5,289 bases of DNA, from NCBI GenBank assembly GCA_013696385.1, contig JACCYR010000176.1:1-5289 (forward strand), read 5' to 3'. The translations under genes were made by a program, and so were the position numbers. The stretch's first letter is position 1. Each line of letters begins with the position of its first letter. Source of the stretch: Acidobacteriota bacterium. GTDB taxonomy: Bacteria; Acidobacteriota; Blastocatellia; Pyrinomonadales; Pyrinomonadaceae. A model generated the notes under the pieces. The model was not told the DNA's origin, ran no database searches, and saw nothing but the letters and a program-made list of their open reading frames with translations. Below are positions 1 through 5,271 of this stretch, piece by piece.

Positions 1-786
1 TTTCAAATTATCACCGGCTGAATTGTTTGCCGCGTCAACTGTATATCGAATAAAATCCAGCGTGTCGTCAAGTTTATCCAATTGCTCACCGTGTCGCCAA
101 GCAGACGCTTTTTCGATTAAATCCGACCAGCGTTTGCCGAGCGTTTGCCGCGCCCAACGCGCCGAAGCGGGTTTTGAAGCAATTGTCCCGTTTTCAATTG
201 TAAAAAGTGCGCGGCACATCGTTAAAACGGCGAAGGCTTGATATTCTTCGCTTCGCACCCAAGCCGGATTATCGAGCATCGGCGACCACCATTCGTTTAA
301 TATCCCAATTACCGCTTGCCGCAAATCATTCGGCTCAACCGTATCAATCAAATCTCGTAGCGGCAAGCCCGCAATCGTAACGCCGTGTTCTCGCAAAATG
401 TGCCGTTGAATAATCCAATCGCTGCCGTGCCGACCGAGATAAAATTTTCCTTCGTTGATAGTCGGATATTCAGCATCGCTTTGATTGTAGCGACGCAAAT
501 CTGATTGCGGAATAAAAGAGCCTTCGAGTTTTTTAACCAATTTCAATTCACTTTTTGCAAGGCGTTCGTGCATTGTTTTCAGAGCCGAAATCGTTTCGCT
601 TGAAATTTCATCGCGGGTAACGACGACAAAATCAACGTCGCTGGTTTCGAGGTTGAAATCACCGCTTGCCAGCGAACCGTAAAGATACAGACCGGCAAAG
701 TTGTCTTCTAAAATGTTCTTCACACCCGAAAGTAATTCGTCGAGCAATGAGTTGACATCAGAAAACGGTGTCGGATAAACGGACAT
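1..786 (-). CDS. AadA-like aminoglycoside nucleotidyltransferase (3' end beyond window)
   Basis: Translating leftward from the ATG at 786 gives 262 codons with no stop before the window edge, so the gene is partial at its C-terminus. The N-terminal half is a nucleotidyltransferase fold: LYLYGSLASGD with G37-S38, then the metal-binding pair D50 and D52 in SDVDFVVV, and E88 in KLEGSF at the place of the AadA catalytic base. The C-terminal half (about residues 140-257) looks like the helical AadA C-terminal domain (DUF4111): LRDLIDTVEPNDLR, then LTMCRAL...NGTIASK and SARWARQTLG. Known members transfer AMP to streptomycin or spectinomycin. AadA proteins are about 260 residues, so very little is missing. 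The start is fixed by an in-frame TAA at 804-802 with no other ATG between; no clear Shine-Dalgarno is visible. Family assignment is firm; whether it confers resistance is inference, since environmental members often have unknown substrates. Confidence 0.88.
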   Translation of the reverse strand, partial: MSVYPTPFSDVNSLLDELLSGVKNILEDNFAGLYLYGSLASGDFNLETSDVDFVVVTRDEISSETISALKTMHERLAKSELKLVKKLEGSFIPQSDLRRYNQSDAEYPTINEGKFYLGRHGSDWIIQRHILREHGVTIAGLPLRDLIDTVEPNDLRQAVIGILNEWWSPMLDNPAWVRSEEYQAFAVLTMCRALFTIENGTIASKPASARWARQTLGKRWSDLIEKASAWRHGEQLDKLDDTLDFIRYTVDAANNSAGDNLK

Positions 787-792
787 AATTAA

Positions 793-809
793 ACTAATGC
801 GTTAGTAAT
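793..809. repeat. 17-bp near-palindromic repeat, copy 1 (next to nucleotidyltransferase start)
   Basis: ACTAATGCGTTAGTAAT is present here and again, base for base, at 932-948. Its core ACTAA-TGCG-TTAGT is a dyad with 5-bp arms around a 4-bp centre. It ends 6 bases before the nucleotidyltransferase start codon, so it covers the place where a ribosome-binding site or core promoter would be. It could be an operator for a dimeric repressor (TetR-like dyads have this general look) or one end of a small mobile repeat. The repeat itself is certain; the function is inferred. Confidence 0.85.
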
Positions 810-840
810 CTAAATTTTGATAATTAAAATTTTGGCAAGC

Positions 841-908
841 GTTTTGAGTTCCAACTTTAGTTGGCTCTTTGCATCGTAACAGAGCCAACTAAAGTTGGAA
901 CTCAAAAC
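841..908. repeat. Perfect 28-bp inverted repeat with 12-base loop
   Basis: The left arm is 841-868 and the right arm 881-908; all 28 positions pair, and the loop is 869-880. Each arm is also a small hairpin by itself: CCAACT (851-856) pairs with AGTTGG (859-864), extended by GAG (846-848) with CTC (865-867) across a bulged TT. RNA or single-stranded DNA from here could therefore form one long stem or two short ones. On the minus strand there is no immediate T-run after the stem, so it is not a textbook intrinsic terminator, although it could still end or attenuate transcription from the dehydrogenase. Its form fits a dispersed REP- or MITE-type repeat. Confidence 0.92.
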
Positions 909-931
909 TTTAAAAACTTTCATTACAAAGC

Positions 932-948
932 ACTAATGCGTTAGTAAT
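932..948. repeat. 17-bp near-palindromic repeat, copy 2 (contains dehydrogenase stop codon)
   Basis: This is identical to the copy at 793-809 and in the same orientation; the two starts lie 139 bases apart and enclose the 28-bp inverted repeat. On the minus strand it reads ATTACTAACGCATTAGT, and the TAA at 943-941 is the stop codon of the aldehyde dehydrogenase. The last residue (Y482) and part of N481 are thus encoded by the repeat. Because the unit is nearly palindromic, the pair can be read as direct repeats or, shifted by 3 bases, as imperfect terminal inverted repeats (12 of 14 bases match). Confidence 0.85.
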
Positions 949-2389
949 TTATCTTGATGCAAACATTTTTCTCTTCGGTGAAAAAGCGCAACGCTTCAAA
1001 ACCGCCTTCGCGTCCGATGCCCGAATTTTTCACGCCGCCAAACGGAGTCCGCAAATCTCTAAGAAGCCAGCAGTTCACCCAAACAATTCCCGATTCTATT
1101 TTTTCGGCGATGCGATGTGCGCGGCTTAAATTTTCAGTCCATATTGTCGCTGACAAACCGTATTCAACGCTGTTGGCATATTTTAAAACTTCTTCTTCCG
1201 TGTCGAAAGGCGTAATCGTTACGACCGGTCCGAAGATTTCCTCCTGGTTTGTGCGGCAATCAAAACACAAGCCTTCAATCACCGTCGGCTCGACGAACCA
1301 GCCGTTTTCACATCTTCCCGAAACCTTTGCTTGCTTTCCGCCGCACAAAATCTTTCCGCCTTCTTTTCCAGCCAAATCAATATACGAGAGAATTTTTTCC
1401 AGATGCGGTTTCGATACAACCGCGCCGACGTTTGTTTCAGATGCGAGCGGGTCTCCGATTTTCAAGGCGGAAACTCTTTCGACAAAATCTGTTTTGAATC
1501 GTTCATAAAGCGGTCTTTCGACAAATATGCGCGAACCGCACAAACAAATTTGACCTTGATTTGAGAATGAAGAAAGCACGGTTGTTTTGAGCATTTCTTC
1601 ATAATTGCAGTCGGCGAAAATGAGATTCGGGTTTTTGCCGCCTAATTCTAAAGACAATTTCTTAAACATCGGCGCGGCTTGTCGGGCAATGTCCGCGCCG
1701 GTTTTTGTGCCGCCGGTAAATGAAATCGCTTTTACGTCTTTGTGCGCGACAATCGCGCTTCCGGCTTTCGCGCCGAGTCCGTGAACGATATTCAAAACTC
1801 CGGCGGGCAAATCAGCTTCGATGCAGAGTTTTGATAAAAGATAAGCTGTCGTCGGCGTAATTTCCGAAGGTTTTGCTACAACCGAGCAACCGGCGGCGAG
1901 CGCGGGCGCGATTTTCCAAGTGAAAAGATAAAGCGGCAGATTCCAAGGCGAAATGCAGCCAACCACGCCGAGCGGCTGGCGCAAAGTGTAGTTTATCGCT
2001 TCTCCGACGGTTTCGTGCGCTTTGGTTGCGGTGTGCATCGCGGCGGTTGCGTAGAACTTGAAATTAGAAACGGCACGCGGAATGTCAACTTGTTTCGCCA
2101 AAGATTTCGACTTGCCATTATCAATGCTTTCGGCTTCCGCTAATAAATCTAAATCTCTTTCAATCAAAGCCGAAACGCGCATTAAAATATCGTGTCTTTG
2201 CTCAGCGTTCATTTTTGACCAAACCGGAAAAGCACTTTTCGCCGCTTCGACCGCATTTTGGACATCTTGTTCATTCGAATCGGGAATCAGCGAATATACT
2301 TCACCTGTCGCCGGATTGTAATTATCGAGATAATCATCCGAAGCAGGTTTAACCAACTGCCCGTTTATATAATTTTTGATTTTGAGCAT
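941..2389 (-). CDS. Aldehyde dehydrogenase, 2-hydroxymuconic/2-aminomuconic semialdehyde dehydrogenase-like
   Basis: This 482-residue protein is a full-length ALDH-superfamily enzyme that should oxidise an aldehyde to the acid with NAD(P)+ in the cytoplasm. Visible motifs are SPWN with N150, KPSE with K173, the nucleotide-binding stretch FTGGTKTG (224-231), LELGGKN with the general base E248, GQICLCGSR with catalytic C282, and EEIFGPV with E384. The C-terminal segment NCWLLRDLRTPFGG (439-452) followed by SGIGREGG is characteristic of the ALDH8/HMSADH group, which oxidises 2-hydroxymuconic or 2-aminomuconic semialdehyde in catechol meta-cleavage or kynurenine breakdown. No gene of those pathways is nearby, so the substrate is not settled. 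The start has GGAA six or so bases upstream and a promoter-like sequence ahead of it. The stop codon lies inside a repeat. The subfamily call is good; the physiological substrate is inference. Confidence 0.93.
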   Translation of the reverse strand: MLKIKNYINGQLVKPASDDYLDNYNPATGEVYSLIPDSNEQDVQNAVEAAKSAFPVWSKMNAEQRHDILMRVSALIERDLDLLAEAESIDNGKSKSLAKQVDIPRAVSNFKFYATAAMHTATKAHETVGEAINYTLRQPLGVVGCISPWNLPLYLFTWKIAPALAAGCSVVAKPSEITPTTAYLLSKLCIEADLPAGVLNIVHGLGAKAGSAIVAHKDVKAISFTGGTKTGADIARQAAPMFKKLSLELGGKNPNLIFADCNYEEMLKTTVLSSFSNQGQICLCGSRIFVERPLYERFKTDFVERVSALKIGDPLASETNVGAVVSKPHLEKILSYIDLAGKEGGKILCGGKQAKVSGRCENGWFVEPTVIEGLCFDCRTNQEEIFGPVVTITPFDTEEEVLKYANSVEYGLSATIWTENLSRAHRIAEKIESGIVWVNCWLLRDLRTPFGGVKNSGIGREGGFEALRFFTEEKNVCIKINY

Positions 2390-2409
2390 ATTATTTCCGT
2401 AAGATAGCG

Positions 2410-2438
2410 ATTATATTACATTCTTTCCAATATGTAAC
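2410..2438 (-). promoter_or_regulatory. Putative sigma70-type promoter of the aldehyde dehydrogenase with overlapping dyad
   Basis: On the minus strand a -35-like GTTACA (2438-2433) is followed, after 17 bases, by a perfect TATAAT (2415-2410), 20 bases before the start codon at 2389. A transcript would begin near 2403 and have a leader of about a dozen bases containing GGAA. The dyad TTACAT-N10-ATGTAA (2437-2416) fills the spacer and overlaps the -35 box, a normal place for a repressor site. This suggests the dehydrogenase is transcribed separately from cutA. It is sequence-pattern evidence only. Confidence 0.45.
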
Positions 2439-2517
2439 ACAATTTATTTCACTAACGGCGTTTTTTAAATATCGATTATTATTAATTGAAAAGAAACGAG
2501 TTGAGAGATTTTCTATC

Positions 2518-2829
2518 TTATTTTTTGAGATAATCAGTTATCCAACCCAGATAACTTTCCGCAACTTCGCTTGATTGCAAAGCGACGATTTCAGGCACAT
2601 CGTAACTGTGATTGGCTTGGATAAATTTCTCTAATTCGGAGAATTTTGCGGGCAGAGTTTTGATTAAAAGCAAATGCTCGGATTCAGTTCGGACGGCGTT
2701 TTCCCCAAAATAAAATGATTTCATTTTGGGCAAAACCTGCACGCAGGCGGCGAGTTTTTCGGTAATAATTTTTTGCGCCAGCGTTTTGGCTTCTTCGATA
2801 TCCGGTGTTGTAGTTAAAACAACAATCAT
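2518..2829 (-). CDS. cutA: CutA1 family protein (divalent-ion tolerance)
   Basis: At 103 residues this is the normal length of CutA1, a small, very stable trimeric cytoplasmic protein with a ferredoxin-like fold. Landmarks are the N-terminal strand MIVVLTTTPD, then KLAACVQVLP (25-34) with the conserved cysteine C29, EHLLLIKT (51-58), SYDVPEIVAL (75-84) and the C-terminal YLGWI (93-97). The family was named for copper tolerance in E. coli, but its molecular role remains unclear and most homologues are not proven metal proteins. The strand usually rich in Trp (S-Y-W-W/Q) reads SFYFGENAV here, and the usual HPY is HSY; these are modest deviations. An AGAAGA-like purine run lies a few bases before ATG. 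It is 87 bases downstream of the M48 peptidase gene, with a long inverted repeat between them. Confidence 0.93.
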   Translation of the reverse strand: MIVVLTTTPDIEEAKTLAQKIITEKLAACVQVLPKMKSFYFGENAVRTESEHLLLIKTLPAKFSELEKFIQANHSYDVPEIVALQSSEVAESYLGWITDYLKK

Positions 2830-2839
2830 TTCAATCTTC

Positions 2840-2913
2840 TTTTAACGCAAAGGCGCAAAGAACGCAAAGTTTTGAAATTAATTAGAAAAATCCTTTGCGC
2901 CTTTGCGTTAAAA
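2840..2913. repeat. Perfect 21-bp inverted repeat of CGCAAAG units between M48 gene and cutA
   Basis: The arm 2840-2860 pairs perfectly with 2893-2913 across a 32-base loop. The left side is internally repetitive: AACGCAAAG, GCGCAAAG and AACGCAAAG follow each other from 2843 to 2869, so a third unit extends into the loop. It begins 4 bases beyond the stop codon of the M48 gene and ends about 10 bases before the cutA start. No T-run follows on the minus strand, so it is not a classic terminator, but a stable hairpin here could separate the two genes' expression or stabilise a 3' end. CTTTGCG-type repeats of this kind are commonly dispersed between genes in many bacterial genomes. Confidence 0.9.
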
Positions 2914-2916
2914 TTC

Positions 2917-3888
2917 CTACTTTTTCATCAAATCTGCATATTGCCCGCTTTCAACCCATTTCAAAATTTCCGACACGCGCCAGATCGGGAACGGATGCGA
3001 ACGTCCGGCGTTGAGAATGTCCGCCCAAAATTTGTCGAGTTTGTTTTCGTCATAATTTTTCTCGAAGTCGCGGGCTTGTTCCAAAAACAAATCGTAATCA
3101 ATTTTCGATGAAAAAGTTCCCCCGGCGAGTTTCATCATCGTTTTGCCGATAACGTGCGGGTCTTGCGTAACAAGCAGCGCGGCTCTATCGCACGAAAGTT
3201 CGGCACGTCGCGCCCACGCGAGAAGCGCGCTGCTAATGCCGGCGGAAATTAAAAACTTTATGATTTCCGCGCCCGGAATAATGCGAGCTAAAGAAACGTT
3301 TGCCAACGCTTCAATCAATCGCGCCGCCGTCAGATAAAGCACATGCTCGGCGTGAATATGTCCGACTTCGTGCGCGACCACCGCGAGAACTTCTTCGTCC
3401 GTCAAGCGTTCAAGCAGCCCTGAGTGCATGACAATAATCGGTTTTTCAACTCCGCCCGTAAAAGCGTTGACAATCGGATTTTGCTGAATAAAAAAGTCCG
3501 GCATATCAACGCCCAAAGTCGTGCAGGCAATTTGCAATTTGGCGTGCAGGTCGGGACATTGGTTTGGCGTAACCTTGACCGCGCTTGCCATAAACATCAC
3601 GCGAATCGCGGATTCGCCCGTAACTTGCAGCAATTTTTTCAAAGCCGTATCAATTCCCGGAATCGCCCGCAGCGCGGCAAGTGCTTTGCTGTCCGCCGGA
3701 TGAACGTATTCGTGTTTGCTCAAATCGGCAAACTTTTTATGCGGCGCGTTTGAAAGCGGCAAGCGGCAGCGTCCGCATTTTGCTTCGCCGTTGACATAAT
3801 CTTCTTTAACGGAATTTTTTTGCCCGCAATAGCGGCAGCGAACACTGTATCGTTCGGCAATCGCGGCTGATGAATCTTTTCTTGGCAT
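2917..3888 (-). CDS. M48-family zinc metallopeptidase with N-terminal zinc ribbon
   Basis: The 323-residue protein opens with a zinc ribbon, C18-R-Y-C21 and C38-G-R-C41, that resembles the one in front of thioredoxin 2. A linker leads to an M48 peptidase domain with NAF (141-143), the zinc-binding HEVGH (173-177), the third ligand E230 in RRAELSCDRAA, and the late HP (298-299) seen in M48 enzymes. Hydrophobic stretches around 183-204 and 207-226 follow the active site and may be membrane-associated or amphipathic helices. There is no signal peptide and no N-terminal membrane anchor of the HtpX kind, so a cytoplasmic site or membrane face is likely. Its natural substrate cannot be told; M48 relatives act in membrane-protein quality control. 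The 158-base upstream gap and weak Shine-Dalgarno suggest its own promoter, but I could not identify one convincingly. Confidence 0.92.
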   Translation of the reverse strand: MPRKDSSAAIAERYSVRCRYCGQKNSVKEDYVNGEAKCGRCRLPLSNAPHKKFADLSKHEYVHPADSKALAALRAIPGIDTALKKLLQVTGESAIRVMFMASAVKVTPNQCPDLHAKLQIACTTLGVDMPDFFIQQNPIVNAFTGGVEKPIIVMHSGLLERLTDEEVLAVVAHEVGHIHAEHVLYLTAARLIEALANVSLARIIPGAEIIKFLISAGISSALLAWARRAELSCDRAALLVTQDPHVIGKTMMKLAGGTFSSKIDYDLFLEQARDFEKNYDENKLDKFWADILNAGRSHPFPIWRVSEILKWVESGQYADLMKK

Positions 3889-4046
3889 AATTTTAAAGTT
3901 TAGTTAGATTTTTTGGATAATTCAAATAAATATATCTGATGTTATAAACGCTTGAAAGTTGTAAAAAATTTTGATTATGTAATTTGCCGAGTTGAACGCG
4001 AATAATTTGTAGAATTTGAAAAAAATTTATGCACGTTTGCCGAAAG
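3889..4046. other. AT-rich intergenic gap without a convincing site
   Basis: This gap lies between the stop of the exported-protein gene and the start of the M48 gene. It is strongly AT-rich. A run of seven T on the minus strand lies about 20 bases after the stop codon, but only a 3-bp GCA/TGC stem precedes it, which is too weak to call a terminator. A TATAAC (3949-3944 region) looks like a -10 element but has no matching -35 at proper spacing. Confidence 0.4.
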
Positions 4047-5144
4047 CTAACCAGAGTTTTCAACAACCGGAACTTTGTTATCGAAGCAAGTGTTGGCGAT
4101 GGTTATAAAATTGTCGCTGGCGGTAAATCCGTAATCTTCGCCAAACCAAAGTGTCAACGTCTGTGAAGTTTTGTTCAATTCAGTTCGAGAGAGATTTGGA
4201 TATTGTTTTTGCCACTGTTTGCAGCTTTGTTTTTTGACGCTTCGGCGCACAAAGGAACGCAGTCCTTTGACGAAAATAGACGGATTAAGTGCTTCATTAA
4301 AATGTTCAGTAATAAACGGTTTGATGAGAATTTCCCGCAAATCGGCATTTTTGTTAAATGTCCAAACACCATTTTTAAGAAGCAAAACAGCAGGTTTTAT
4401 TTTATCTCCAATTTCAATCTCGCGCGTCAATCCTTGATAAAATCTCATTCCGGCATAATTGGCGCACAAATCGGCGTTTGAATAAACTCCCGAAATCAAA
4501 GTTCCGTAAAAAGTTCGTTCGGTTAATTTTCCCCATTTGACTGCTTTGTTTGCCGCTTGTTCAGGCGTTAAACCTTCCGCCAATGCGCGGTTATAAATCT
4601 TATAGTATGAATATCCTTGCTGAAAAATATGCGCGATTTTGTCTGTTCCAAACTGCGCTCCGTAAAGGTTGACAGTCGAGCTTATCGTTAAATAGTCGGT
4701 TGGAAAAATAAAAAAGATAGACTTCCGAAAACTTATTTTGTAGCGTGCCGGTTGACCGACAAATTTGTGTGATTCCATCCAATCGCCGGAACTTGTAAAA
4801 GGCGAAATGCCTGTTCCAAGCAGATTGTAGAGTTCACGCGCAATCCCTTCTTCCGAGCGCAGAAGTTCAAGTTTTGCACGTTCTTTGTCGGGCGAATTAC
4901 ATTTTACCTTTCCAATTTTTTCAACATTATTTCCAAGACAAGTTTCTCCGGCAGCAATTTCGGCGTTTATCTTTTTGACCGCTTTTCTCAAATTCAGTTC
5001 CGTATATTGCGAAACTTCATCGCCGATGTCGGCAAGTGGTTTCGGCGGCAAATTGTATTGGTCAGTTTCAAAGGCAAAGACAAAAGTTGACTGCATCAGC
5101 AAAACAGCAGATAAAAACATTTGAGCAATCGTTTTCAATCTCAT
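4047..5144 (-). CDS. Exported protein of unknown function
   Basis: I do not recognise a named family. The 365-residue protein begins with a clear Sec signal peptide: basic R2 and K4, a hydrophobic core at about 5-22 and a likely cleavage after V-F-A (22-24). There is no lipobox cysteine and no later obvious membrane span, so the mature protein should be periplasmic or outer-membrane associated. The centre looks most constrained: FGTDKIAHIFQQGYSYY (165-181), KLTERTFYG (206-214) and YSNADLCANYAGMRFYQGL (221-239). D168, H172, E209 and D225 are candidate functional residues, by inspection only. Five cysteines (69, 82, 227, 308, 353) leave room for disulfides. ATGs at residues 9 and 17 would truncate the signal peptide, so the first is preferred. 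The upstream Shine-Dalgarno is weak and a small hairpin precedes the start. Confidence 0.87.
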   Translation of the reverse strand: MRLKTIAQMFLSAVLLMQSTFVFAFETDQYNLPPKPLADIGDEVSQYTELNLRKAVKKINAEIAAGETCLGNNVEKIGKVKCNSPDKERAKLELLRSEEGIARELYNLLGTGISPFTSSGDWMESHKFVGQPARYKISFRKSIFFIFPTDYLTISSTVNLYGAQFGTDKIAHIFQQGYSYYKIYNRALAEGLTPEQAANKAVKWGKLTERTFYGTLISGVYSNADLCANYAGMRFYQGLTREIEIGDKIKPAVLLLKNGVWTFNKNADLREILIKPFITEHFNEALNPSIFVKGLRSFVRRSVKKQSCKQWQKQYPNLSRTELNKTSQTLTLWFGEDYGFTASDNFITIANTCFDNKVPVVENSG

Positions 5145-5150
5145 AAAGAA

Positions 5151-5177
5151 TTTCAGAAAAAAATATCCTATCTGAAA
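5151..5177 (-). promoter_or_regulatory. Leader hairpin or dyad before the exported-protein start
   Basis: TTTCAGA (5151-5157) and TCTGAAA (5171-5177) form a perfect 7-bp inverted repeat around 13 bases, six bases upstream of the ATG at 5144. On the minus strand the loop carries TAGGA, the only Shine-Dalgarno-like purines in the leader, although too far from ATG for normal use. It could be an RNA hairpin that affects translation or a protein-binding dyad. In such AT-rich sequence a chance origin is possible. Confidence 0.35.
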
Positions 5178-5178
5178 A

Positions 5179-5208
5179 TTTACAATAACATTTACATTTA
5201 TTTTTACA
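5179..5208. repeat. Three TTTACA hexamers at exact 12-bp spacing
   Basis: TTTACA begins at 5179, 5191 and 5203 (TGTAAA on the minus strand), giving three phased direct repeats upstream of the exported-protein gene and possibly downstream of a rightward promoter at 5220. Phased direct hexamers are typical of binding sites for some response regulators, but the sequence is AT-rich and low in complexity. The repeats are visible; the function is speculative. Confidence 0.5.
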
Positions 5209-5219
5209 AAAAATATGTA

Positions 5220-5251
5220 TTGACAAATTAACTTGCAGTAATGTGTATCTT
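5220..5251 (+). promoter_or_regulatory. Possible rightward promoter for a gene beyond the window
   Basis: A perfect TTGACA (5220-5225) is followed by weak -10 candidates: TGTATC at 5244 (18-base spacer, 3 of 6 matches) or TATCTT at 5246 (20-base spacer, 4 of 6). If real it would drive a divergent gene to the right of the window. No start codon with an open frame is supported in the remaining bases. The minus strand of the same area reads TTGTCA without a good -10 partner. Confidence 0.25.
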
Positions 5252-5257
5252 CCTTAA

Positions 5258-5271
5258 CCTGAGTCCTGAGT
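5258..5271. repeat. Tandem 7-bp repeat CCTGAGT x2
   Basis: Two exact CCTGAGT units stand side by side near the right edge. Heptamer arrays of this CTGAGTC type can vary in copy number between strains; here there are only two, so it may be chance or the remnant of a short array. It lies in the presumed leader of any rightward gene. Confidence 0.4.

Noticed and set aside
23..241. 72-residue plus-strand open frame at the left edge
   Set aside because: It is antisense to the C-terminal domain of the AadA-like gene, which is clearly the real reading; no Shine-Dalgarno or domain supports it.
841..908. Intrinsic terminator for the dehydrogenase
   Set aside because: The stem is strong, but no U-run follows on the minus strand and the stem lies over 30 bases after the stop; it is better described as a repeat element.
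793..948. CRISPR array
   Set aside because: There are only two copies of a 17-bp unit, and the intervening sequence is a long inverted repeat rather than a spacer of normal size.
793..948. 17-bp target-site duplication of an insertion sequence
   Set aside because: No transposase fits in the 122 bases between the copies and 17 bp is longer than usual duplications; a non-autonomous element or duplicated dyad is more likely.
954..1508. 184-residue plus-strand open frame
   Set aside because: It lies wholly antisense to the aldehyde dehydrogenase, whose motifs are complete; the product has no recognisable domain and looks like a reverse-strand shadow.
2841..2869. CRISPR or iteron array from the CGCAAAG units
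   Set aside because: The units are 8-9 bp, only three, directly adjacent and part of a larger inverted repeat; there is no replication gene nearby.
3424..3753. 109-residue plus-strand open frame
   Set aside because: It is antisense to the M48 peptidase and covers its active-site and linker region; the composition is arginine- and asparagine-rich, as expected for a shadow frame.
4015..4046. Terminator after the exported-protein gene
   Set aside because: A T-run exists, but the only preceding stem is 3 bp (GCA/TGC), too weak to support the call.
4175..4372. 65-residue minus-strand frame inside the exported-protein gene, and another at 4600-4782
   Set aside because: Both overlap the exported-protein frame in another phase and have no independent start signal or domain.
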